From Natrinema versiforme JCM 10478 (GTDB taxonomy: Archaea; Halobacteriota; Halobacteria; Halobacteriales; Natrialbaceae): a stretch of 42,503 bases of DNA. The notes beneath the pieces are model-generated. The model was not told the DNA's origin. It worked only from the letters and a program-made list of their open reading frames with translations, and searched no databases. How positions within the stretch are numbered: position 1 is the stretch's first letter; the number at the start of each line of letters is the position of its first letter. This document shows positions 15,899 to 24,129 of this stretch, piece by piece. Position numbers and translations under genes: made by a program. Location: NCBI RefSeq assembly GCF_000337195.1, contig NZ_AOID01000041.1, positions 1-42,503 on the forward strand, given 5' to 3'.

Positions 15899-17866
15899 AT
15901 GAGTGAGGACAACGGCCATCAGGCGAGTACCGCCGGAATCAACCCGCTCGACGGGGAGATCGTCCTCGAGAACGTCCACCCCTCGTGGATCAACTGGAAG
16001 TGGCGACTGTTCGGTTCGGTGCTGTTTCTCGTCGTCGGCCTCGGGGTCGACGGCGGTGGGAGGGGCGTGGTGATGGGGCTCGGCGTGTTGTTGTTCCTGA
16101 ACGTGTATTTCGCCCGAAAGCGGAGCCGGTACGTCGTCACGAACCAACGGATCAAGGGGAAAACGGGCCTGGTCGGCTCCTCGACGTTCGAGACCCGACT
16201 GGGGAACATCAACGGAATTTCGACCAACTCCGGTATCATCGAGGGACTGTTCGGCAAGGGAACGGTCCAGGTTACCGACGCGGCCGGCGAGCGGTTGCCT
16301 ATGAGCGGTATCGGCAACTACGAAGAACTCGCGCGGTCGCTTCGCGAGCAGCACCAACAGTCCATGCAGCCGGGACGCGGCGGCCGCGGAGCGACCGCCC
16401 GGTCCGGCCCGGCGGCAGGCCAACAGCGCGGGGGGCAAAGCACACAACAGCAGGAGCAGCAAGCTCCCGGAAACGGGGGAACCGAACCCCGATCCAACGA
16501 CCGATCGGCACCCGACCAGACCGAGACGGATACCGTGGAAAAGGACCGCTGTCTCGAGTGCGGGACCCGCGTCGATGCCGACGTGAGTTTCTGTCCGGAA
16601 TGCGGCGCGGACGATCCGTTTACGCCGTCGGAAACCGACGAGACGTCGGCTTCGACCCGCAGCGAGCCCGCGGCTGCTCCGGAACCGGGGCCCGAACCCG
16701 AACCGCGAAACCATCCAGTCACGACGATTGCCAACTCGATCGCAAACCGGCACCATCCGGACTCGAGCGCGGCGGCCGAACTCTGTCAGGCGTTAGCGGC
16801 CGAGGACGTGGACGAGCGACGGCTCGAGGATGCACTCGAGGACGCCGTCGAAACCCTCGAGACGACCGCGTCGGTGACCGACGCCGTCGAGGGAGTCGAC
16901 GACCCGTCCGAACGACGCCAACTCGAGTCCGCGCAGCGAGCCCTCGCCGGCGAGCGCGGGCGGCTTCCAGACGCGCTCGAGCCGATCGTCGATCGGACGC
17001 TCGCGCTCGGCGACGAACTCGACGCCTGCGAGCGCGACCGGGATCGGATACAAGAGGCGGCCGACGCGGCCTGTCGGGCGGCGAGCCAGAACGCGGACGT
17101 TCGATTGCGGAGCGACGATGTCGCCGATCGGACGGCACAGCTCGCCGAGACGATCGAAAGCGGCGAACTGGGCGACGACACGCCCGAGTCGACCGTGCCG
17201 TCGGTCGCCAGCGACCTCGAGCGCTCGGCCCGCCCGCAGTCGCCACAGTCCAGGGAGTTGCTCGAGACGCTGGGCGAATCGGCGTCGGACGACACCGCGT
17301 CGGTCCTGCAGTCGACGGTCGACTCGCTCGATGCGTACGCGGACTTGCAAGCGTCGATCGCTGACATCGGCGAGCGCGACGTTCGGCGGCGACTTGATGC
17401 CCTCGACGACGAACTCCAGCGGGCGGACGGCGACGTTTACCGCCACCTCGCGGACAGGGTTCGGGAACTCGAGGCGATGCTCGAGCGAGACGGCGTGACC
17501 GACGTGCAACTGTACGCGATCTATCAGGAGAGTACGTTCTACGATCGGACGCTGCTGCCGCGGCTGTCGCGGTCGCTCGACGGGGACACCGCGGCAGACA
17601 CCGGGCAGTTGATCGCCGATCTCGAGGCGCGGATCGACGAGATCGAGCGCGAGTACATCGATGTCCGGGCCGATCACAACCACACGATTCCGCGTCACTT
17701 CCTCTCGTTGGCCGACGACCTCCGGGCCGAGGCCCAGCGCGTCGACGGGGAGAGCCCGATGCGGGCGGTCGGTCTCTGCTCGGCGGCCGACGAGGTCCTC
17801 GGCCACGTCGAGGCGCTTTACGAACGAAACGAGTACAGCGTCATGCTCCGGCGGCTCCGCGGATAG
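15899..17866 (+). CDS. Membrane PH-domain, zinc-ribbon and coiled-coil protein
   Basis: A 655-residue protein. Two short membrane segments lie at 36-50 and 56-71. A bPH2-type domain follows at about 74-150 (SRYVVTNQRIKGKTGLVGSS, then TRLGNINGISTN). A Gln/Gly-rich linker leads to a zinc ribbon with C218, C221, C232 and C235 (CLECG, then CPECG). The remaining 400 residues are almost wholly helical and probably coiled coil. ATG 15899 is preferred over a GTG at 15830, whose extra residues look non-family. The N-terminal half resembles stand-alone PH proteins such as that at 8497. Between two tubulin-like genes, it is a plausible membrane scaffold for filaments. That role is inferred from context. 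Confidence 0.82.
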   Translation: MSEDNGHQASTAGINPLDGEIVLENVHPSWINWKWRLFGSVLFLVVGLGVDGGGRGVVMGLGVLLFLNVYFARKRSRYVVTNQRIKGKTGLVGSSTFETRLGNINGISTNSGIIEGLFGKGTVQVTDAAGERLPMSGIGNYEELARSLREQHQQSMQPGRGGRGATARSGPAAGQQRGGQSTQQQEQQAPGNGGTEPRSNDRSAPDQTETDTVEKDRCLECGTRVDADVSFCPECGADDPFTPSETDETSASTRSEPAAAPEPGPEPEPRNHPVTTIANSIANRHHPDSSAAAELCQALAAEDVDERRLEDALEDAVETLETTASVTDAVEGVDDPSERRQLESAQRALAGERGRLPDALEPIVDRTLALGDELDACERDRDRIQEAADAACRAASQNADVRLRSDDVADRTAQLAETIESGELGDDTPESTVPSVASDLERSARPQSPQSRELLETLGESASDDTASVLQSTVDSLDAYADLQASIADIGERDVRRRLDALDDELQRADGDVYRHLADRVRELEAMLERDGVTDVQLYAIYQESTFYDRTLLPRLSRSLDGDTAADTGQLIADLEARIDEIEREYIDVRADHNHTIPRHFLSLADDLRAEAQRVDGESPMRAVGLCSAADEVLGHVEALYERNEYSVMLRRLRG

Positions 17867-17947
17867 GCGCGTTTCGGATCGCGATTGCCCGTCGCCGACC
17901 CGAATCGCACGCGAGAGCTGATTGGTCTTCTATCCGACATAGGTCCT

Positions 17948-17968
17948 CGATATATTCTATCAATATCG
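17948..17968. promoter_or_regulatory. Inverted repeat upstream of the eight-gene operon
   Basis: CGATAT and ATATCG form 6-base arms around a 9-base spacer, inside an AT-rich stretch (17948-17980) of the 285-base gap before 18152. It could be an operator or an alternative promoter. No partner site was found elsewhere in the window by eye. Confidence 0.3.
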
Positions 17969-18115
17969 TGTGAAATATCTCGCGTTTCTAGGATCGACCC
18001 GAAACGGTTACTATCGGCCATTTCATCCGGAAACACGGTCGTCCGCGGGGCCAGTAGCTTTATTGTATGATGCTCGAGTGGTCTGATTGATAAGACATGT
18101 ACGATCCGTTAACTA

Positions 18116-18122
18116 CATTTAG
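18116..18122 (+). promoter_or_regulatory. TATA-like box of the eight-gene operon
   Basis: CATTTAG lies 30-36 bases before the ATG at 18152, consistent with a short or absent leader. A second TATA-like stretch (CTTTATTG at 18058-18065) could be an alternative upstream promoter. Confidence 0.4.
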
Positions 18123-18151
18123 AGCTGAACGAAACGGTTTTCGATAGTTAG

Positions 18152-19531
18152 ATGACGTACCTGTTCGTTGGGGCCGGACAAGCGGGGGGTGCTATCGTCG
18201 ACTCGGTGTTCGATTACACCGACGATTCGCTGCTGGGGTTGTTCGATTCGGCCGACATTTCGACGCTGGGTCGGCCGCTGGTGTTCAATTCGACGATGCG
18301 GGACCTCCAGAACCTCTCAAACGTGCCGCCCGAAGATCAGTACGGAGTCGCAGAGCAACACGGGCTCGTCCAGGGGACCGAGCCCGGATTCGAGGAGATG
18401 GTGACCGGCGGGTTCGGTCGAAACCCGGTCGACGCCGACGAGGTGATGGCCGAGCACGCACCGCAGATCCAGACGATTCTCGGCGAGAAATTCGATCCCT
18501 CGTTCGCGAACGACGCCGGCGGTGCGGCGTTCGACGACGCACCCGAAGACGAGGTAGACGACCCGGTCGACGGCGACTCGCTCGAGGACGACGAGCCGGC
18601 CGGGACCGGTCCCGAGCCGGCGGTCGAACCGACGGGGTCGGGCGTGCAGTTCGCGTTCCTGTTCCTCGGACTCGGGGGCGGAACCGGCTGCGGGATCGGC
18701 CCGCACCTCGCCCGCGAGATCAAGGCGTTTACCGACGGTCGGACCAAGGTGGTCGCGGTTGCGGTGTTGCCGAACACGCAGAACGCGGACGCGGTCGGCG
18801 AGTCCGACGATGACGAAGATGACGTCAGCGCCGGCCGACAGGCGTGGAACGCCCGGTATGGCCTCGATCGGCTTGAGGACGAAGTGGACGGGATCGTGTT
18901 GGTCGACAACCAGCGCATCTCGTATCTCGACTCGGCGGGCGGCGAGTTCGGCGAGTACAACGAGTACGTCGCCGCGTCGATCTACGATCTCGTCGCCGGG
19001 CCGGTGTTGAGCGGGATCGACCCGAGCGCGGTCGACGGCATCGACACGCCGGATATCGACGTTCGGGACATCGTCACCTCGCTGTCGTTCGGCGTCGCCG
19101 GCGAGGAATCGGAGCCGGGCTACGCCGCGATCGGTCGCTCGGTGACGATGACACAGTCGCTGCCGGGCTATCTTCTGCCATTCGTCGGCAAACGCGACAT
19201 CGACAGCGCGGCGCTCTCGCGGCTGTCGGCGGCAAAGCAGACCCTCGCGAAGGCCGACGTCGAGGACGCCCAGAAGGCGATTTCGCTGATCAGGGCACCG
19301 AAGGCGAACCTCGGATCCGGCGGTCACAGCGTCGAAATCGGGACGGTCAAGCGATACCTCGAGGGGACCAGTAACCTGAGCGAGGTCAACCTCGGCGTCG
19401 CGATGAGCGATCGGAACCTCGCGTCGGTGACGACGCTGCTGACCTACCGCCGCGAGGACCTCGACCGGCTCGCGGATATCGAAGCGGCCGCCGAGGCCTA
19501 CGAAGCGGAAACGGAGGAGTTGCTTACATGA
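18152..19531 (+). CDS. Tubulin/FtsZ-superfamily GTPase, CetZ-like N-terminus
   Basis: A 459-residue protein, second of three superfamily members. The nucleotide loop VGAGQAGGAIVD begins at residue 6 and is close to the GFGQAGG start of CetZ. The signature loop is GLGGGTGCGIGP (173-184). A strand IVLVDNQRI (248-256) and a T7-like loop DIDVRDI (301-307), followed by GYAAIGRS, match the FtsZ/CetZ order and retain the catalytic acidic residues. Between the loops lies a very acidic insertion at about 121-162. Other CetZ hallmarks (NTDTA) are replaced by VFNSTMRDL, so it is not a standard CetZ. First gene of an eight-gene operon, with its stop overlapping the next start (ATGA). Polymerisation is predicted, not shown. 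Confidence 0.87.
   Translation: MTYLFVGAGQAGGAIVDSVFDYTDDSLLGLFDSADISTLGRPLVFNSTMRDLQNLSNVPPEDQYGVAEQHGLVQGTEPGFEEMVTGGFGRNPVDADEVMAEHAPQIQTILGEKFDPSFANDAGGAAFDDAPEDEVDDPVDGDSLEDDEPAGTGPEPAVEPTGSGVQFAFLFLGLGGGTGCGIGPHLAREIKAFTDGRTKVVAVAVLPNTQNADAVGESDDDEDDVSAGRQAWNARYGLDRLEDEVDGIVLVDNQRISYLDSAGGEFGEYNEYVAASIYDLVAGPVLSGIDPSAVDGIDTPDIDVRDIVTSLSFGVAGEESEPGYAAIGRSVTMTQSLPGYLLPFVGKRDIDSAALSRLSAAKQTLAKADVEDAQKAISLIRAPKANLGSGGHSVEIGTVKRYLEGTSNLSEVNLGVAMSDRNLASVTTLLTYRREDLDRLADIEAAAEAYEAETEELLT
19513..19519 (+). promoter_or_regulatory. Shine-Dalgarno for the 87-residue membrane protein
   Basis: GGAGGAG lies 8 bases before the ATG at 19528, inside the end of the preceding gene. It supports the overlapping start. 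Confidence 0.45.
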
Positions 19532-19791
19532 CGCGGCGGCGGGCTACGCTGTGCGTGCTCGTCCTCGTCGTCGTCCTCTGTGGACTCACGGCGACGGTCG
19601 CGGCGGACGAATCTGCCGTGGAAACGGCCATCGAGGAGACGAACGGAGCCGATACCGCGACATCGCTCGCGGAGCAAACGCTGCCGCTTGCGGCCGGCGG
19701 TGCGCTGCTCGGGCTCGGCCTCGGTGCCGCGGTCGCGAGCGGAATCACGTACTGGTACAAGAATCGGGAAATCGGGGGGCGACTGCAATGA
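19528..19791 (+). CDS. Small secreted/membrane protein with signal peptide and one TM
   Basis: An 87-residue protein. A Sec-type signal (residues 1-26, RRR followed by a leucine/valine core and an ATVAADE-like end) precedes a 25-residue external segment. A second hydrophobic, Gly/Ala-rich helix lies at about 53-72, followed by a short basic tail (WYKNREIGGRL) inside. It overlaps its neighbours by 4 bases at each end, so it is surely translated with them. No known family recognised. Such a tiny single-pass protein beside a filament GTPase may be a membrane tether; that is a guess from position. Confidence 0.72.
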   Translation: MTRRRATLCVLVLVVVLCGLTATVAADESAVETAIEETNGADTATSLAEQTLPLAAGGALLGLGLGAAVASGITYWYKNREIGGRLQ

Positions 19792-20810
19792 CGCCGACTC
19801 GAGTGCGACGAATGCTGCTTTTCGCGATTGTCGTGTGCGCGATACTCGCCGTCGGGTCGGGACCCGCCAGCGCGACCGCGGCCGACATCGACTGCCCCGG
19901 CACCGATTCGACCGTCGTCGGCGACATCGACGGCGAGTGGGTCGACGGCGAGGAACAGCTGTACGAGGGCTCGACGTTCGACATCGCCTACTGTAACGAC
20001 GGCTCGACCTACGAGGGCGACTGGCTGACCGACGATGGGGCCGACGGCTTCGAAATCCGCGACGAGCCGAGTTCGACAACCGAGGGTGTCTACACCGTTG
20101 CGATCACCGGCGAGGCCGGAACGACGGTCGCGTTCGACGACTACGTCACCCTCAACGACGTCGAGTCCGGGCTCACCGTGACCGTTGCGGGCGAACCCAC
20201 CGGCGAGGCGGCCCTCGCCGAACTCGAGGACGAGCACGCCGCCGAGTACCTCGAGGCCCGACGCTCGCTCGAAAACGCGACGACGGCACTGAACGAGACG
20301 ACCGCGGCACTCGAGGAGGGCGACGCGGATATCGCGGCCGCCGAAGAGGATCTAGATGAACTCAACACGACTTACGGAAATATGAACGATCGAGCGGACG
20401 CGCTGAATAGCTATCTGCTGGCAGAGGCGGAAGCCGGGAACGAAAGCGGTGCGATCGGCGCGCTCGCGGCGGTACAGGCGGATGCAAGCCAACAGCGCGA
20501 GGAGACGGACGACGCTGTCGAGCGATACCAAACCGCCGTCGAAACGGAGCGAAGTGCAGCTCAATCGACGGTCCGGATGACGACGCTGGGATCGCTCGCC
20601 GCCGGTCTCGTCGTCGGCGTGGCGGCGGGCGCGGCGGTTCCGCTGGTCGCGGCGCGGCGCGTCGAGGAGACGATGAAGCTGAGCCGAAACGTGTCCTACG
20701 ACCGGAAGACGGCGCTGGTGCCGATTCTGGTCGGGCTCGCTCTGGCCGTCGCCGGCGGTGCGTTGCTCGTCACCCTCGGCGGGGTCGAGCTACTGGAGGT
20801 GATCCGATGA
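19788..20810 (+). CDS. Signal-peptide protein with external coiled coil and two C-terminal TMs
   Basis: A 340-residue protein of unrecognised family. Signal peptide 1-30 is followed by a beta-rich external domain (35-135) with two cysteines (C36, C69) that could pair. A coiled coil covers about 140-260 with NxT/NxS glycosylation sites (NAT, NET). Two membrane helices lie at 264-288 and 308-330 with a basic cytoplasmic loop between them. ATG 19788 overlaps the previous stop by 4 bases; the frame is open further upstream but those residues have no signal-peptide character. It could present a surface sensor domain while its loop contacts the cytoplasmic proteins of the same operon. Confidence 0.8.
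   Translation: MTPTRVRRMLLFAIVVCAILAVGSGPASATAADIDCPGTDSTVVGDIDGEWVDGEEQLYEGSTFDIAYCNDGSTYEGDWLTDDGADGFEIRDEPSSTTEGVYTVAITGEAGTTVAFDDYVTLNDVESGLTVTVAGEPTGEAALAELEDEHAAEYLEARRSLENATTALNETTAALEEGDADIAAAEEDLDELNTTYGNMNDRADALNSYLLAEAEAGNESGAIGALAAVQADASQQREETDDAVERYQTAVETERSAAQSTVRMTTLGSLAAGLVVGVAAGAAVPLVAARRVEETMKLSRNVSYDRKTALVPILVGLALAVAGGALLVTLGGVELLEVIR
20795..20804 (+). promoter_or_regulatory. Perfect extended Shine-Dalgarno of the 696-residue protein
   Basis: GGAGGTGATC is the full complement of the archaeal 16S rRNA 3' end, placed just before the ATG at 20807 and within the preceding gene. It suggests strong translation of this internal cistron. Confidence 0.6.
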
Positions 20811-22897
20811 AATCGAACGCGAAGAGCGCGCTCGGGATCGGTGGACTGGTCGTGCTGGCGGCCGCGATCGGAGCGGGCGTCTTCGTCTTGAACGGGTCCG
20901 AAATCGCGGTCTGGTTCGTCATCGGCGGCATCCCGCTGATCATTGTCGGTGGGATCGCGCTGTATGTCCGCGGCGTCGTCTCCCGCAGCGGCACGAGCGA
21001 ACAGCAGTACGTCGAAAAGCGGGCGCGGGCCGTCGCACAGGACTTTCAAGAAACGGTCCGGGAACGAAACGACCTCCACACCGCGTACCCCGGGTGGGAG
21101 TTCACCGCGGACGCACAGTTCGAGTCGATCGCGGGCGATCTCCGGGCGGAGGGCGTCGCGTTCGACCTCGAGTCGGGCGCGTTCGACCTCACGAAGTCGG
21201 TCAAGAACGCCGACGTGCAGTCCTTCGAGGAGATCGCGGCCGAGATCGATCGCGTCGAGGAAGACGTCGAGACGGAGTTCCGGTCGTTCGCGACCGACGA
21301 ACTGTCCCGGATCGAGGACGCGCTCGACCGGCTCGAGGAGGTCGACCTCGTGGGCCGCGAGGCGGCGATCGACGAGCCGGCTCCGGACGCGGCCGTGCCG
21401 GCCTGTCGCGATTCGGTCGACGCCGCCAGAGCGACCGCGACGGAGACGATCGAGACGGCGATCGAAACCGTCCGCGAGATGGGGCGGGGCGACCAGCGGC
21501 CGGCCGACAGTGATGCGATCGAACGGGATCTGGAGGCGGCCGCCGACGCCGTCGGTCGCAACGAGTTCGGCGCGGCCGTCGAGTCGGTCCTCGAGGCGCG
21601 AGACCGGCTTCGCGATCAGTTCTCCGGCTCGTTCGACGCCGAGCGGGACGCGGTGTTGACGCTGGTCGACGCCGTCGAGGACGCCGGCGTGGCCGCACAC
21701 GTCGACGCCGAGTACATCGACGCGATCGACGAGGTCGAATCGGCCGTCACCGGCATGGATTCGGCGCTCGATCTGTCGGAGGTAAGCCGGCGTCGCGCCG
21801 ACCTCCGCCGGACCTGCGTCGACGTGGTCGCGGCGCTCGAGCGCACCCTCGCCGAGGAAGTTGAGCCGCTCCGAGACGCGGACCTGCCGCCCGGCTACTA
21901 CGCGGAGCCGGCGATCGCCGGCGAGACGTTCGTCGACGAACTCGAGGGGATCGACGACTTCGAGCGGTTCACCGAGCGGTGGCGGGAGGTCGCCGAATCG
22001 CTCGCCGACGCCGTCGGCACTGCAAGCACCAAGGCCGCCGTCGTGGGGGCCTACGACGATGTCGCCGAGACCATCGAAGCGGAACTCGAGGCGTCGGGAG
22101 AGGTCACCGACGACGACCTGCCGGTGCGAAACGCCGACGAGTTCCTCGGGCTCTACTACCGGCGCAACGAGGGGGTCGAACTCGATCCCGACGTCCCGGT
22201 TCTCCGACCTGGCGACGTCGAAACCCACGATCTCTCCGTCGACGTCGCCTACGAGCGAGGCGGCACGAAACGGACGGCGACGCTGTCGCTGTCGGGATCG
22301 GGGTACGACGAGACTGCGACCGTCGAGACGCGGGTCGCTGGATCGACGACGTTCGCGGACGTCCCGGCCGGCAGCTACGCGCTCGAGGCCGAGCCCGGCG
22401 ACGACGCGTTCGCACCGATCGAACGGGAGGTGCGGGTCGACGGCGGGACGACGATCGAGATCGAATTCAGCGAACAGAGTCTCCGCGAACGGGTCTGTGC
22501 GGACACCGATACGGACATGGGCGAGCACCTGTCGGAACTCCGCCCGCGCCTCGAGGAACTCTTCGAGGACGAGGGACACGTGTCGACGGCGATGGAGCTG
22601 CCGGTGCGGTCCGCACACGCCCCCTGCCTGCTCGCCGTGTGGGCCGAGACGGACGGCTACGACGCGACAGAGACCGGCGACGGCGAAATCGTCGTCTTCG
22701 AGCGCGATCAACTCGAGCGCGAACTGACCAACGTGGTCAGGTACAACCTCGAGCCGGGCGAGCGGCTTTCCTTCGACGACCTCGAGCGGAACTTCCTGAC
22801 GGCACCGGTCCCGCGGTCGGTGATTCGGGACGTGATCGCGGACCTGAGCGAGGAGCACAGCGTGACGACCAGCGGCGACGCGATCGAACTGAAGTAA
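20807..22897 (+). CDS. Two-TM protein with long helical region, Ig-like and C-terminal winged-helix-like domains
   Basis: A 696-residue protein. Two membrane helices lie at 10-30 and 37-56, and the rest is likely cytoplasmic. Residues 65-430 are mostly helical. A beta domain follows at about 470-565 (YERGGTKRTATLSLSGSGYD, then FADVPAGSYALEAEPG), like carboxypeptidase regulatory/Ig-type folds. The C-terminal 80 residues (LSFDDLERNFLTAPVPRSVI, then EEHSVTTSGDAIELK) resemble a winged helix. Its start is set by a perfect Shine-Dalgarno and a 4-base overlap. The TM-coil-small-domain layout parallels the 515-residue protein at 12281. It may be the main cytoplasmic adaptor between membrane and filaments; inferred from topology and position. 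Confidence 0.8.
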   Translation: MKSNAKSALGIGGLVVLAAAIGAGVFVLNGSEIAVWFVIGGIPLIIVGGIALYVRGVVSRSGTSEQQYVEKRARAVAQDFQETVRERNDLHTAYPGWEFTADAQFESIAGDLRAEGVAFDLESGAFDLTKSVKNADVQSFEEIAAEIDRVEEDVETEFRSFATDELSRIEDALDRLEEVDLVGREAAIDEPAPDAAVPACRDSVDAARATATETIETAIETVREMGRGDQRPADSDAIERDLEAAADAVGRNEFGAAVESVLEARDRLRDQFSGSFDAERDAVLTLVDAVEDAGVAAHVDAEYIDAIDEVESAVTGMDSALDLSEVSRRRADLRRTCVDVVAALERTLAEEVEPLRDADLPPGYYAEPAIAGETFVDELEGIDDFERFTERWREVAESLADAVGTASTKAAVVGAYDDVAETIEAELEASGEVTDDDLPVRNADEFLGLYYRRNEGVELDPDVPVLRPGDVETHDLSVDVAYERGGTKRTATLSLSGSGYDETATVETRVAGSTTFADVPAGSYALEAEPGDDAFAPIEREVRVDGGTTIEIEFSEQSLRERVCADTDTDMGEHLSELRPRLEELFEDEGHVSTAMELPVRSAHAPCLLAVWAETDGYDATETGDGEIVVFERDQLERELTNVVRYNLEPGERLSFDDLERNFLTAPVPRSVIRDVIADLSEEHSVTTSGDAIELK

Positions 22898-22900
22898 TCA

Positions 22901-24127
22901 ATGGGACAGACAGACACGTTTACGAGATGGAGCGTCATCGCCTCGGGAGAGGGTGGCGGACGCATCGCATCGCAGTTTTTCGACCGCACCGAGAACCCGG
23001 GCATCGACGACCGGATTCTGGTGATGAACACGAACAGAGCGGACCTGCGGAACACGATCGACCGGCTCCGGTCGAAACTGGGGGCCAGCGAAGAGGAGGA
23101 CGTGATCGAGTCCCACGCCCTCGAGTTCGGCTCCCAGCAGGGGGCGGGGAACTTCTTCCCGAACGGGGAGGCCTGCGCGCGGGAGGACCTCGATCGGATC
23201 GTCAACCGGATCACCGAGTTCGGGACGACCGACGCGTTCATGCACGTCGCGACGCTCGGCGGGGGAACCGGTAACGGCTCGATCCCCTACGTCGTCGACC
23301 AGTTCAAAGACGGGCTGCGCGACCTAGACGACGACAACGCCGCCGAGGAGTGGATGGACAGCGTGATCCACGCCGCCGTCGGCGTCTGGCCCTACTACTA
23401 CGAGCAGCCCCAGCGACACTTCAACGCGATCTGCGGGCTCTCGCGGCTGCTGCGGACCGACGACGACGAGCAAAACGCCGACATGGTGTTGCTCGCGTCG
23501 AACTCCCACCTCGACGACGACGAGACCGCCGCCGGCGACCAGTACGATTCGATCAACGACGCGATCATCACCGCGGTTGACCTGATGATCGGGGCCGGCC
23601 GGGAGACCCACAGCGTCATCGATATCAAGGATTACGTGACGATCCCGTCCCAGATGGACGCCTATCACTTCACGCCCGCCGTCGCGACGGACCTCAACGG
23701 CTCCGTCTACGAACTCGAGTACATGCTCGATCAGGCGGCCGAGGGGGCGTTCGTGCCGATGGACGTGGAGACGACGACGGCCGCCTACGCGATCGTTCGC
23801 GCGCCCGAGCAGATGATCGACGACGGGGAGATCACCGAACCGGACGTCTACGAGGCGTTCCGCGAGTGGACCGGGAAGAACAATATCAACGTCGCCGGGC
23901 AGGCGAGTCTCACGCCGAAACGCGGGCGCGGCAGCGACGTCGACGTGCTCCTGTTGCTCGGCGGCTTCGATCTGAACCCGCTGCTCGATCACTCGTGGGA
24001 CGACTTCGAGATGCTCGGCGACAGCCTCGCCGGCCAGTCCCGCGGCGGCGGCTCCGATCTGACGACCGCCCAACTCGACCGGATCGTCGACAACCTCGAG
24101 TCGTACGTCGAACGGAACGCGGAGTGA
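22901..24127 (+). CDS. Tubulin/FtsZ-superfamily GTPase, third divergent member
   Basis: A 408-residue protein. The nucleotide loop is SGEGGGRIASQF (15-26) and VMNTNRADL (41-49) replaces the NTD loop of FtsZ. The signature loop LGGGTGNGSIP is at 119-129. A strand ADMVLLASN (193-201) and a T7-like loop VIDIKDY (239-245) follow, keeping two aspartates where the catalytic pair sits. No zinc finger or long acidic insertion is present, so it is the most compact of the three. It begins 3 bases after the previous gene without a clear ribosome site. It presumably co-assembles or works in parallel with the protein from 18152. Substrate GTP and filament formation are predicted from the motifs only. Confidence 0.86.
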   Translation: MGQTDTFTRWSVIASGEGGGRIASQFFDRTENPGIDDRILVMNTNRADLRNTIDRLRSKLGASEEEDVIESHALEFGSQQGAGNFFPNGEACAREDLDRIVNRITEFGTTDAFMHVATLGGGTGNGSIPYVVDQFKDGLRDLDDDNAAEEWMDSVIHAAVGVWPYYYEQPQRHFNAICGLSRLLRTDDDEQNADMVLLASNSHLDDDETAAGDQYDSINDAIITAVDLMIGAGRETHSVIDIKDYVTIPSQMDAYHFTPAVATDLNGSVYELEYMLDQAAEGAFVPMDVETTTAAYAIVRAPEQMIDDGEITEPDVYEAFREWTGKNNINVAGQASLTPKRGRGSDVDVLLLLGGFDLNPLLDHSWDDFEMLGDSLAGQSRGGGSDLTTAQLDRIVDNLESYVERNAE

Positions 24128-24129
24128 GC

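Noticed and set aside
20696-22858. Minus-strand frame of about 720 codons over the 696-residue protein
   Set aside because: Basic and Arg-rich composition and no ribosome site; the plus-strand gene has a perfect one.
14072-24127. Calling the three GTPases FtsZ or CetZ
   Set aside because: Signature loops and NTD loops differ from both families and two have extra domains or insertions. Only superfamily membership is supported.
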